The notes under the pieces are model-generated. The model did no database searches, was not told the origin of the DNA, and saw only the letters and a program-made list of their open reading frames with translations. DNA of 36,291 nt, taken from Planctomycetota bacterium. Lineage in GTDB: Bacteria > Planctomycetota > E44-bin39. The stretch is from positions 1-36,291 of the forward strand of contig SOJX01000003.1 of assembly GCA_004376375.1 (NCBI GenBank). The letters are read 5' to 3'. The translations under genes and the position numbers were made by a program. The number at the start of each line of letters is the position of its first letter. The stretch's first letter is position 1. Of the stretch, positions 16,774 to 25,075 are shown one piece after another.

Positions 16774-16802
16774 ATTATATCCTTGAATTTGAACCATGTC
16801 AA
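16774..16802 (-). promoter_or_regulatory. Full-consensus promoter of the HEAT gene
   Basis: On the minus strand: TTGACA (16802-16797), a 17-base spacer, TATAAT (16779-16774). The ATG begins nine bases after the -10 box, so the 5' leader would be 0-3 nt. Confidence 0.85.
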
Positions 16803-16976
16803 CCGCCGGCATCACTGGGCAACCCTCTTTAGAAAGACCTTGACCGGCAGGCTGCATCCTGATATCATTACCGGTCACAATCGCGGCGTTAGAGTTGGAA
16901 ACGAAATCAGGATCAGACGGAACTCCGCCGCTGGAAAGTAGATAACAAATTGGGTCTGAGGCAGCCGCAGCGATAA

Positions 16977-17006
16977 TTGACAATAACGGCTTCGATCGAG
17001 TAATGC
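16977..17006 (+). promoter_or_regulatory. Possible promoter of the fusion gene
   Basis: TTGACA at 16977-16982, an 18-base spacer, and TAATGC at 17001-17006. The -35 is perfect and the -10 is poor. The 331-bp divergent region 16766-17096 holds no other recognisable element apart from the HEAT promoter. Confidence 0.35.
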
Positions 17007-17096
17007 CGGCCATCCGGCTTTATAAAGGCCTGGCGGCCCGCATTACACGTCGAGCCGGCAGATCCGCGGCCCCTCCCGGAAAAATCATGGATAATT

Positions 17097-19265
17097 ATGG
17101 ACAACCCTACCGATCCCCGGTTGGACGCGGCCCGGGAAGATATAGCCGCGGAGAATGCTTCCGAAAAGCCTGACACAGACAATGCCGCCGGCCTCTGCCG
17201 AACTCTTATCGGTGATATCCTCCAGTCAGGAGACAGTCTGGACGCACTGGAACAGCAGGTGTCCGGACTTTCCGCGTTCGGGGAAACTGCAATAAAAGAA
17301 GTTTTTCAGGTAATGGACCTCGCATGGGAACCGGACCGTGAAAAACTGGCGGACCTGCTCGTAGAACTTTCACCCGGGCATGAGGATATTGTCCGGGAAG
17401 CGCTGGAAGGAATCCTCGCCGGCTCGGATGAAGACCTGAAAACAGCAGCCGTAAGAACGCTTGCCGGTATCGGCGCCAGAAACGAAAGAATCACCGAGCT
17501 TATCGGAGCGCTCGGTGCGCCGGAAGAACGGGTGCGTGACGCGGCCCTCAAGGGTATTACAGCTATCGCGGGAACGGATTTCGATTTCAACCCCTCCTTT
17601 TCCTCCCAGGACGGCGAAAACGAGACCGCGCTTCAGAGCATGCGGAACTGGCCGCCCGAAATTACCGAACCGGAAATCGAAGCAGAACCTGAAACCGAAT
17701 CCGAAGAAACTAAATCGGCCGACGCGGTTTCCATTGCGGTTTACAACGCCGCGTTCGATCCGATTCACAACTTTCACCTCTGGGCCGCCCAGCATCTTTT
17801 GAACGAAAAGATTGTCGACAAGGTGGTTTTCGTGCCCAAGGGCAATCCGAAGGGCGAGCGCGAAATCGCGCCCGACATGGACCGGCTCACGATGCTCCGC
17901 CTTGCCACCGCTCAAATGGACGGCCTCGAAGTATCGGACTGCGAGCTGGCCAGCACGGAGCCGGTTCGCAGCTTTGAAGTCCTCCAGGCGGTCGAGAAAC
18001 AGTGCCTTGAAACACATAAAGAAATCAGCCTCTCGCTCATCGTCGGTCAGGAAACTCTTGCACGAATGCCGCAGTGGCGGATTTTCAATCAGCTGATTGA
18101 AAACTTCAATGTCCTGGTCGTCCCGCGCGGCAGAAAAGATCCTGAAAGAATCGCAAACGGCACGCCCGCACTTCGGAAAAATCGCAGCTCGATCAGAATC
18201 GTCAGGCTGCCTTTCGAGTTCGCCCTTTCGTCGTCCTATATCCGCGATTGCGTCGCCGACGGCAAAAGCATTCGTCTTCTCGTTCCCGATACCGTACTTG
18301 ATTATATTACCGAAAAAGGCCTTTACAAAACCCGGTACAAAAGCCGCCCGCCTTACGAACGAAAGCGGAAACCGGCAACGCATACACCTCCCGGTCCGAA
18401 GATGTTTCACTGGTGCGGACCGCATGACAGTGTCCGCGGAACCAAGATCGACGTCTCGAGCCAGGGCGCTGAATTCTCATCGCTCAGCCCTTTTACAAAG
18501 TATGGTAAAATTCCCGTCCCCGGTATGGATGACACCTACGCAGACTCCGTGGAGGGATTATGGCAGGGCCTGAAGGTTATCCACGGCAGGATTGACACGC
18601 GTTTCTTCGAAGGCCGCGGCCGCAAACGCCGCTCCTACGGTCGAATCGAAGGCCATAAGTTTGGAGACGAACTGCTCGACTACGTGGAAGCCCGCCGGCT
18701 TATATATGTTCCTTCCTATTTATACATGGTGAAAAACTATTGCACGGAGCAGGTTGAAGAACTGGTAAAGCGCCTGAATTCCGGGGAAGAAATCCACCTG
18801 CACGACGTTGAAACGAACCCGGATATTGAAGACACGTCAAGCCCGCTGTCACACGCAGCCGTTCTGGTTGATTACCTGAATAAAGAAGTCATGCGCGTTC
18901 GCCCGAAGAGAGGCGGCGCCGACCATCGAAATGAAAGAGACGAAGACGCCGGAAGAAAAAAACACCGCCGAAGAGGCGGCGCAGGTCGTACACGCACGGG
19001 AGAAAGATCTGAATCGGCCGGGCGGGTTTCGAATAAGAGCCGCCGAGAAAAAGATAAACCTGAAGAAACCAGGCAAACGGGCAATTTTCCCGTTGATACC
19101 GACGGAGTTGAAGAAGAACCCTTTGACAAGCGCATGCCGGCCGGAAAAACCCGCCAACCTTCAGGCCAACCGAATGAAAACCTGAACGAAGAAAACCGGG
19201 ATACATCATCATCTAATGATTCCGATGATTTTCTTGAGAATGTCTGGGATCCGGAAAATATGTGA
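17097..19265 (+). CDS. HEAT-like / NMN adenylyltransferase-like / DUF6939-like fusion
   Basis: A 722-residue, three-part cytoplasmic protein. Residues about 40-165 look like degenerate HEAT repeats. Residues 211-408 resemble NadD-type nicotinate-mononucleotide adenylyltransferase: AAFDPIHNFHL at 218-228, SLIVGQET at 313-320 and the LSSSYIRD signature at 377-384. The family's N-terminal Gly-Gly is Asn-Ala here and the HxGH Gly is Phe226, so catalysis is doubtful or altered. Residues about 437-597 contain FSSLSPF, PVPG, YADSVEGLWQGLK and TSSPLSHAAVL, which I recall from the DUF6939 family; the SVE...GLK string is also reminiscent of NADAR domains. The last 120 residues are charged and disordered. 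A role around NAD or ADP-ribose is an inference. The start is not backed by a strong ribosome-binding site. Confidence 0.7.
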   Translation: MDNPTDPRLDAAREDIAAENASEKPDTDNAAGLCRTLIGDILQSGDSLDALEQQVSGLSAFGETAIKEVFQVMDLAWEPDREKLADLLVELSPGHEDIVREALEGILAGSDEDLKTAAVRTLAGIGARNERITELIGALGAPEERVRDAALKGITAIAGTDFDFNPSFSSQDGENETALQSMRNWPPEITEPEIEAEPETESEETKSADAVSIAVYNAAFDPIHNFHLWAAQHLLNEKIVDKVVFVPKGNPKGEREIAPDMDRLTMLRLATAQMDGLEVSDCELASTEPVRSFEVLQAVEKQCLETHKEISLSLIVGQETLARMPQWRIFNQLIENFNVLVVPRGRKDPERIANGTPALRKNRSSIRIVRLPFEFALSSSYIRDCVADGKSIRLLVPDTVLDYITEKGLYKTRYKSRPPYERKRKPATHTPPGPKMFHWCGPHDSVRGTKIDVSSQGAEFSSLSPFTKYGKIPVPGMDDTYADSVEGLWQGLKVIHGRIDTRFFEGRGRKRRSYGRIEGHKFGDELLDYVEARRLIYVPSYLYMVKNYCTEQVEELVKRLNSGEEIHLHDVETNPDIEDTSSPLSHAAVLVDYLNKEVMRVRPKRGGADHRNERDEDAGRKKHRRRGGAGRTRTGERSESAGRVSNKSRREKDKPEETRQTGNFPVDTDGVEEEPFDKRMPAGKTRQPSGQPNENLNEENRDTSSSNDSDDFLENVWDPENM

Positions 19266-19273
19266 TGGAATCG

Positions 19274-19308
19274 AGTTAAAAGTTTTAAGTAATAAGTTTT
19301 AAGTTAAA
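19274..19308. repeat. Heptamer array D
   Basis: Five exact 7-nt units: AGTTAAA, AGTTTTA, AGTAATA, AGTTTTA, AGTTAAA. The array starts nine bases after the stop codon of the fusion gene. Confidence 0.85.
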
Positions 19309-19376
19309 TTCCAAAAAAAAATACTAAGACGCACGACCCGGTTTAAATGTCACAGGCCACAGGTCGAAAGCATATC

Positions 19377-19430
19377 GGGCGAGATGATATCTCGCCCCTA
19401 CATGCGGGCGGACACGCAGGTCCGCCCCTA
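19377..19430. repeat. Two tandem GCCCCTAC-type palindromes
   Basis: Hairpin 1 pairs GGGCGAGAT (19377-19385) with ATCTCGCCC (19389-19397). Hairpin 2 pairs GGGCGGAC (19406-19413) with GTCCGCCC (19420-19427). Both are followed by CCTAC or CTAC. They belong to the same family as the repeat at 3220-3255. The whole 393-bp spacer 19266-19658 is repeats plus a promoter. Confidence 0.8.
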
Positions 19431-19503
19431 CCTTTTCAATGCGTGGTAGTGGGCGCGGGTATATTGGAAATGCGCGTTCGGGCACCGCGCCTTTCACCAC
19501 GCC

Positions 19504-19557
19504 TTCGGGCGTGGTGCTTCCTTCGGGCGTGGTGCTTCCTTCCGGTGTGATGCTTCC
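19504..19557. repeat. 18-bp minisatellite, three units
   Basis: Three 18-bp units at 19504-19521, 19522-19539 and 19540-19557. The first two are identical (TTCGGGCGTGGTGCTTCC) and the third differs at three positions. Partial units precede it. Confidence 0.85.
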
Positions 19558-19598
19558 AAACTCCTCGCAACGCCCTGCCATTAGTATCGTTTTCGTTA

Positions 19599-19626
19599 TT
19601 GACATGCGGCGAGTGTGTGCTAAAAT
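19599..19626 (+). promoter_or_regulatory. Promoter of the HD-GYP gene
   Basis: TTGACA at 19599-19604, a 16-base spacer, and TAAAAT at 19621-19626. The predicted start near 19633 leaves a 26-nt leader with AAGG before the ATG. Confidence 0.8.
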
Positions 19627-19658
19627 TATTTTATGGAGTTTCTGTAGAAAGGCAGTTT

Positions 19659-21218
19659 ATGTCTGCGCATTTTGAAGTAATCAAGGGCAAGAAAAGAGGA
19701 TACACGTTCAAGGTTGTCGAAGGGCAGCGCGCCGTCCTCGGAAGGGATATTTCCAGCGATATACAGCTTTTCGACATGGGTATTTCCAGAACGCACCTGA
19801 TGGTTGAATACAGCCCCGACGGCTCTATTTCGCTCACGGACCTGAACAGCTCCAACGGATCATACGTCAACGGGCGGCGGGTCATAAGGGCAACCATCGA
19901 TTTCGGGGATATAATCCAGATCGGCGGCGCACAGATCCGCTACCTCGAAAAGCCGCCTGCGTCCGACGTGGATGAAGACGTCCTTGCCGACCTCGTCAGC
20001 GATTTCTTTGACGACGGCGAAAAAAAGCAGATTAAGAAACGGTTTGAAATAGACGACAGCGGCCTCATCGACCTGTCAAACGTCGAAGAGGTAGCCGAGC
20101 AGAATGAAAAGGTCCAGCAGAGCCTCCAGACCATATACAAGGTCGGCAACCTGATAAACGCGGTCGAGGAGCTTGACGACCTGTTCGACACCATCATGGA
20201 TACAATTTATAACGTTTTCGAGGCCGACCGGTCTTTCCTGATAATGAAGAACGAAGATACCGGGCTCCTTGAACCCGCGGTCGTGCGGAAAGGGCATAAA
20301 GATTCGCAACAACCCGGCAAAATACACGTCTCCACGACGATTGTCGGGGAAACGTATAAAAGCGGAGTTTCAATCCTCACCCAGGACGCGATGTCCGACG
20401 ACCGGTTCAAAGAAGGCGAATCCATCGTGATGAACAACATCAGGTCCGTGATGTGCGTACCGGTTGAAACGCGCGACGAGATTCTTGGCCTGATTTACGT
20501 GGATACCGTTTCCTTCTCGGGCGCCTTCACTGAAAGCGATCTCGAGCTCCTGACCGCGGTGGGAAAGCAGGCCGGAATCGCCATCCGCCGCGCGAAGCTT
20601 ATCGACGATCTCGGTAAAATGTTTTACAGCACGATTACGACCCTTATCGCAACAATCGAAGCCAAGGACCAGTACACGCGAGGCCATTCCGAGCGTGTGA
20701 CCCATTACGCGCTTGTCCTCGGAGAGGAACTGGCCCTCGACCGCGAAAAGATGGACGTTCTGAAACTCGCCGGCCTGCTGCATGACATCGGAAAAATCGG
20801 TATCCCGGAATCAATCCTGAACAAGCCCAGCCGCCTGACCAAAGAGGAATTTGACATAATCAAGGGACATCCGGCGGTAGGCTCAAACATTATCAGAAAC
20901 ATGGCAAAACTCGACGAGGTGAGTGATATCGTTCTCAGCCATCACGAGCAATGGGGCGGAAACGGTTATCCCGACAAAAAGACGGGAGACGAGATTCCTA
21001 TTCTTGCGAGGATACTGGCGATTGCCGATTCCTACGACGCCATGACGTCAAAGCGCCCCTACCGGGACGGCCTCGAGGAAAAAAAAGTTCTTGCGGAATT
21101 CGAGAACTGCAGCGGCACGCAGTTTGACGAGTCTTTAGCCAGGATCTTCATAGAAATGATCCAAGACGCGAGGATCAAGCCTATGGAGACCAAGCGTATT
21201 GAGCTTCTTTTAAGTTAG
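19659..21218 (+). CDS. FHA-GAF-HD-GYP signalling phosphodiesterase
   Basis: A 519-residue cytoplasmic signalling protein. The N-terminal FHA domain (about 5-100) has LGRD, SRTH and NSSNGSYVNG, the phosphothreonine-binding residues. A GAF domain (about 155-305) follows, then an HD-GYP domain (about 310-510) with LLHDIGK, KGHP, HHEQWGGNGYP and ADSYDAMTS. HD-GYP enzymes with this full motif set hydrolyse cyclic di-GMP. The FHA domain implies input from a Ser/Thr kinase and the GAF domain a small-ligand or redox input; these are family-based inferences. The ATG at 19659 follows AAGG by six bases. The frame is open upstream to 19599, but that region contains the -35 element. It is the likely regulator of envelope or motility behaviour in this region. 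Confidence 0.92.
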   Translation: MSAHFEVIKGKKRGYTFKVVEGQRAVLGRDISSDIQLFDMGISRTHLMVEYSPDGSISLTDLNSSNGSYVNGRRVIRATIDFGDIIQIGGAQIRYLEKPPASDVDEDVLADLVSDFFDDGEKKQIKKRFEIDDSGLIDLSNVEEVAEQNEKVQQSLQTIYKVGNLINAVEELDDLFDTIMDTIYNVFEADRSFLIMKNEDTGLLEPAVVRKGHKDSQQPGKIHVSTTIVGETYKSGVSILTQDAMSDDRFKEGESIVMNNIRSVMCVPVETRDEILGLIYVDTVSFSGAFTESDLELLTAVGKQAGIAIRRAKLIDDLGKMFYSTITTLIATIEAKDQYTRGHSERVTHYALVLGEELALDREKMDVLKLAGLLHDIGKIGIPESILNKPSRLTKEEFDIIKGHPAVGSNIIRNMAKLDEVSDIVLSHHEQWGGNGYPDKKTGDEIPILARILAIADSYDAMTSKRPYRDGLEEKKVLAEFENCSGTQFDESLARIFIEMIQDARIKPMETKRIELLLS

Positions 21219-21240
21219 CCTGTCGTTTCCGGGCTCCGGG

Positions 21241-21282
21241 TTTCGATTTCGGATTTGAGATTTCGGATTGCGGATTTCTCTA
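21241..21282. repeat. Heptamer array E
   Basis: Six units: TTTCGAT, TTCGGAT, TTGAGAT, TTCGGAT, TGCGGAT, TTCTCTA. The array starts 23 bases after the HD-GYP stop codon. Array J at 34809 uses nearly the same heptamer. Confidence 0.8.
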
Positions 21283-21329
21283 ATAGCGTCGTCGTACCAG
21301 ATTCCCGGCCCGGGCGGAACAAGCTGCGC

Positions 21330-22451
21330 ATGACTGTCCCCTTTTTAAACCTGACCCGCGGGCGCGAAACTTACGAGCCCGCATTCCTGAAGCACGTTGA
21401 AGAGATTCTCTCAACCGGCATATTCGTGCTCGGACCGAAGACCGAGGAGATCGAAAACCGGCTCGCCGAACGCCTTGGGGCCAGACACGCCATCGCCTGC
21501 TCAAGCGGTTCCGACGGGCTTCTCCTGGCGCTCATTGCCTGCGGAGTCAAATCCAAAGACGAAGTAATAACAACTCCGTTCACATTCTTCGCCACCGCTT
21601 CGGCAATTACACGGCTCGGTGCGACGCCGGTCTTTGCCGATATCGATCCGAAAACCTTAAACCTCGACCCTGAAAAAGTCGCTGAAAAAATCAATCCGCG
21701 CACCAGGGCGATTATCGCGGTCCATCTATACGGCAATCCCGCCCACCTGTCGGCGCTCGGAATGCTGGCAAAAGACCACGGACTTGTCCTGATCGAGGAC
21801 GCGGCACAGGCAATTGACGCCAGATGGGAAGGCAAGCCGGTCGGGGCCATGTGTGACGCGGGCATGCTCTCTTTTTACCCCACAAAAAATCTCTCAGCCA
21901 TGGGCGATGCCGGTATGGTGCTGACCAACGTGGACTCCCGGGCGGAGATGCTGAGAAAGCTTCGCATTCACGGGTCAGGCCCGAACCAGTACGTGCATGA
22001 GTATATCGGCATAAATGCACGAATCGACGCCTTTCAGGCTGCCTCGCTGCTGGCCAAACTGCCCTTGCTCACGAAATGGAACGAAACACGCATCCGGTTT
22101 GCGGAAAGTTATAACGCGAAATTCAAGGATCTGCCGCTGCAGATTCCCCGGGTCCTGCCGGCAGCCGAGCACGTTTATCATCTATACACCATCAGGACGC
22201 CGCGGAGAGATAAGCTTCAGAAGTTTCTCAACGGGCGAGGAATCGGATGCTGCGTATATTACCCGTTACCGCTCCACCTGCAGCCATGCTTTGCTTCGCT
22301 CGGCTATGAGGAAGGAGATTTCCCGGAAGCGGAACTCGCCTCACGCGAGGTATTGAACCTTCCCTGCTACCCGTACCTGTCCGATACCGAGCACGAGGAA
22401 GTCATCGAAGCCGTGCGTGACTTTTTCAATTCCGGAGGTCAAAGCGAATGA
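21330..22451 (+). CDS. DegT/DnrJ/EryC1/StrS sugar aminotransferase
   Basis: A 373-residue PLP enzyme of the family that transaminates keto-sugar nucleotides for LPS O-antigen, capsule or glycoprotein sugars. Visible signatures: VPFLNL at the N-terminus, the substrate loop 'TTPFTFFATASAI' at about 81-93, IEDAAQ at 155-160 (PLP-binding Asp157) and SFYPTKNL at 181-188 with Schiff-base Lys186. 'GDAGMVLT' follows, as is usual. The start at 21330 is preferred because the frame further upstream runs through heptamer repeats. No clear Shine-Dalgarno is seen. The stop overlaps the next start (ATGA), coupling it to the LptD-like gene, which fits a role in LPS or surface-glycan synthesis. The exact sugar cannot be told. 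Confidence 0.92.
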   Translation: MTVPFLNLTRGRETYEPAFLKHVEEILSTGIFVLGPKTEEIENRLAERLGARHAIACSSGSDGLLLALIACGVKSKDEVITTPFTFFATASAITRLGATPVFADIDPKTLNLDPEKVAEKINPRTRAIIAVHLYGNPAHLSALGMLAKDHGLVLIEDAAQAIDARWEGKPVGAMCDAGMLSFYPTKNLSAMGDAGMVLTNVDSRAEMLRKLRIHGSGPNQYVHEYIGINARIDAFQAASLLAKLPLLTKWNETRIRFAESYNAKFKDLPLQIPRVLPAAEHVYHLYTIRTPRRDKLQKFLNGRGIGCCVYYPLPLHLQPCFASLGYEEGDFPEAELASREVLNLPCYPYLSDTEHEEVIEAVRDFFNSGGQSE

Positions 22452-24973
22452 CGGCTCGACGGAGCTCGCCGACGTCAGAGCAGACTCGACCGAGCCCGTC
22501 AGGCACCGGGCCAGTCAGGGGAAATTCGCGCCCCTGCCTTGTCACTGCGATAATAGCTCTCATCCTTTCTTTATCCGTCCCCCCGGCTTTTCCCGGCGAA
22601 AAAACAGAATCGCCGCCGCCGGCCGGAAAGAACGCGGAAAAACCATCCAAAGATACACCAGATCCTAAAAGGAAATTAAAACTCAAGCCCGGCGGCCCCG
22701 GCGTAACATTAAAGAACTTTCGGCTCCAGGCCTTCGACAGCATGATTGAGTTCACCCGCGGCACCGAAGGTGAGCGCAGCGCCATATACGTCCTGATGGG
22801 CAACGTTGAACTCGCAGGAGAGGCGGCTAGCGACCCTCCGGGAAAGATTACCATTAACTGCGAAAACGCGATACTATGGGTCGACTGGGGCGGCAAGGAA
22901 GAAAACAAGACGCCGGTCCGTGAATTCTACGCGGACGGCCACGTCCGCCTTGCCCAGAGCGGCATGGTTTTCTGCGGGAACGCGATGTACTTTGATTTCA
23001 GGACAGGCGACGGAATCGTCCTCGACGCCAGGGTGCAAACCACGCAGGCGCAGGAACGCATTTTGCGACGGTCTGCCCTGGCGGAAATGGGAGTTATCCG
23101 CGGCGAAATGAGCGCGCTGACCATGGACATTTTCATACGCGCGGAAACTATCCGGGTAAAAGGCTGGCGCGCGTTCTCAGGCAAGAAAATTGTCCTCTCG
23201 CCCGTCGGGTTCGCGGAGCCGCCCTGGGGGCTGGAAAGCGAGGACTTTACCTTCCATTCCGACCAGACCATCTCCGCACGCGGCAACTGGTTCCGGGTGG
23301 GTCCGCTGAAAGTGCCTATTTTCCCGCTCGAGATAGAGCGCGACTGGCGCCCTCCCCTGAAGAAACTGTACTACCGCTCCAGCCGGTACTACGGCAACCT
23401 TATCCGAACAACCTGGGAACTTTATTCAAAACGCTGGCGAGTGTCCCCTACCAAGGATTCTCCTCCCCGAAGCGGGCATGCTGCCGTTTTCATCGACGTG
23501 GACTACTACCGTAAACGCGGCAACGGCTGGGGCGCGGGCTTTCTTCTCGAGTCGAAATACCGCCAGCCGAAACCCGGCGATAAAACCAAAAAGCCTTTAG
23601 GCCTTCCCCCGCCCAAGCGACAATATTACGCATTCATGCACGGGTATTATATAAAGGACGACGGCCTTGAAGACGCCAAATACCTCTTCCCGCACGAGAA
23701 CCGCGGAAGACTCAAATTCGTCGGGCGCTACAGGTTTTCCAACACCGCGCTCGTGGACGCGGAAGTTTCAAAACTCTCGGACGAGTACGTCCTTCTTGAT
23801 TACTTCGAGGACGAGTACAAGGAAGCGAAAGAGCAGGAAACCTATATCAGCTTTACGAAGACCTGGGCTGATACCGGCATGGAGCTGTTCTCGAAGAAAC
23901 GCATTAACACATTCATGTCCAAAACCGAATACCTGCCCGCGGTGCGGGGACATGTGCTTTCCAGCCGTCTGGGCGCAGGTTTTTCCGCGTCGGGCCGGGC
24001 GGAAGGCGTCAATTACGCCATCCGCCCGGTCGCCGGTTTCGGCAACGAAACACACGAGCTCGCCAGAGGTGATTTTTTTGCGGAGCTGTCGCGTCCCGTC
24101 GCCGCAAAGCGATACTTCCATCTGCATCCGACGGTGTTCGGCCGGTTGACGGCATACGAAACCGGGCGCCTCCGCGAACAGCCTGTTAATCGGACCGTAA
24201 TCGGCGCGGAATGCCGTATTACCTCTGAGCTTTCCCGCGTCTTTAAAGTGGAGTCGAAAACACTCGACATTTACAAGCTTAGCCACATCGTCAACCCGGA
24301 AATCGCGTACCGTTACACGTTTAACAACAACGTAGACCCCGGAGACCTGTTCAGCATCGACAAGATCGATACGATTGACGTGGAGCAGACGGTCGATTTT
24401 ATTCTCCGTAACCGCCTGCAGACAAAACGCACCCGGGTCGAACACGGGAAGCGCACCACAAATATCGTAAACTTGCTTGACCTTGAGCTCGAGGTGCGAT
24501 ACTTTCCACAGGAGAAACGTGACAACGGCGGCATGCGATTCGGGCTCGGCGAGGCGGAGCTGCTTTTCACGCCGACGCCATCGCTTATCCTGGAGGTAAA
24601 CGCGGAATACTCCGGCCATAATGCACACCGTTTTGAATCGTGCGACGTCGGGCTTACCTATAAGCGCCCGACATGGAGCATATACTACGGCAACCGCTAC
24701 ACCCGGGGGCATACTGCCAATATGATAGGCGCCCTGACCTTCGAGGTCGGTGAAAAGTGGGCTTTCGAATTCACCCATGAGGCGGACGCGTATAATAACG
24801 TGATGCACCGAAAAGAATTCACCATGATAAGGAACTTTTACGGGTGGAAACTCGAGCTCAGCTATGAAGTGGATTACGATGACAAGGACAGGGCCGTAAG
24901 CGTCCGCCTGCTGCCACCCGGATTCAAACAGGTAAGGAAACCTTTCCGCCGCAGATACGACCGGCTTGAATAA
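22448..24973 (+). CDS. LptD/OstA-like outer-membrane LPS-assembly protein
   Basis: An 841-residue exported protein. A hydrophobic signal segment lies at about 32-50 (AIIALILSLSVPPAFPG), after an unusually long, Ser/Pro/Arg-rich N-terminus. A Pro/Lys-rich linker and an OstA/LptA-type beta-jellyroll (about 85-260, with 'CENAILWVDW', 'YADGHVRLA' and 'GNAMYFDFRTGDG') follow. The remainder (about 280-841) is beta-strand-rich with alternating aromatic residues, as expected of an outer-membrane barrel ('VPIFPLEIERDWRPP' marks the junction). LptD inserts LPS into the outer leaflet. Sequence conservation is low, so another OstA-fold outer-membrane protein is possible. The ATG overlaps the aminotransferase stop, with GGAGG nine bases upstream. 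Confidence 0.78.
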   Translation: MTARRSSPTSEQTRPSPSGTGPVRGNSRPCLVTAIIALILSLSVPPAFPGEKTESPPPAGKNAEKPSKDTPDPKRKLKLKPGGPGVTLKNFRLQAFDSMIEFTRGTEGERSAIYVLMGNVELAGEAASDPPGKITINCENAILWVDWGGKEENKTPVREFYADGHVRLAQSGMVFCGNAMYFDFRTGDGIVLDARVQTTQAQERILRRSALAEMGVIRGEMSALTMDIFIRAETIRVKGWRAFSGKKIVLSPVGFAEPPWGLESEDFTFHSDQTISARGNWFRVGPLKVPIFPLEIERDWRPPLKKLYYRSSRYYGNLIRTTWELYSKRWRVSPTKDSPPRSGHAAVFIDVDYYRKRGNGWGAGFLLESKYRQPKPGDKTKKPLGLPPPKRQYYAFMHGYYIKDDGLEDAKYLFPHENRGRLKFVGRYRFSNTALVDAEVSKLSDEYVLLDYFEDEYKEAKEQETYISFTKTWADTGMELFSKKRINTFMSKTEYLPAVRGHVLSSRLGAGFSASGRAEGVNYAIRPVAGFGNETHELARGDFFAELSRPVAAKRYFHLHPTVFGRLTAYETGRLREQPVNRTVIGAECRITSELSRVFKVESKTLDIYKLSHIVNPEIAYRYTFNNNVDPGDLFSIDKIDTIDVEQTVDFILRNRLQTKRTRVEHGKRTTNIVNLLDLELEVRYFPQEKRDNGGMRFGLGEAELLFTPTPSLILEVNAEYSGHNAHRFESCDVGLTYKRPTWSIYYGNRYTRGHTANMIGALTFEVGEKWAFEFTHEADAYNNVMHRKEFTMIRNFYGWKLELSYEVDYDDKDRAVSVRLLPPGFKQVRKPFRRRYDRLE

Positions 24974-24992
24974 CGGGGAAAAACATATACAG

Positions 24993-25057
24993 GTAGGCGG
25001 CAGGCCCGACACTCTTGTCGGGCATGGAAATTCGCGCGGCAGGAGTGCCGCGCCTAC
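24993..25057. repeat. Double-hairpin palindromic element
   Basis: An outer stem GTAGGCG (24993-24999) with CGCCTAC (25051-25057) encloses two 8-bp hairpins. Hairpin 1 is GCCCGACA/TGTCGGGC (25004-25023, loop CTCT). Hairpin 2 is GCGCGGCA/TGCCGCGC (25034-25053, loop GGAG). The last bases of hairpin 2 compete with the outer stem. It lies in the 102-bp spacer between the LptD-like gene and coaD. The hairpin at 36253-36272 has the same GACA-YTCT-TGTC core. Confidence 0.85.
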
Positions 25058-25075
25058 TTTAACGGAGACTCTCAA

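Noticed and set aside
17370..18425. 351-codon minus-strand frame inside the fusion gene
   Set aside because: Shadow of the adenylyltransferase-like domain; no motif of its own.
19324..19605. 93-codon frame across the repeat cluster
   Set aside because: Its sequence is a translation of palindromes and the 18-bp minisatellite, with no ribosome-binding site.
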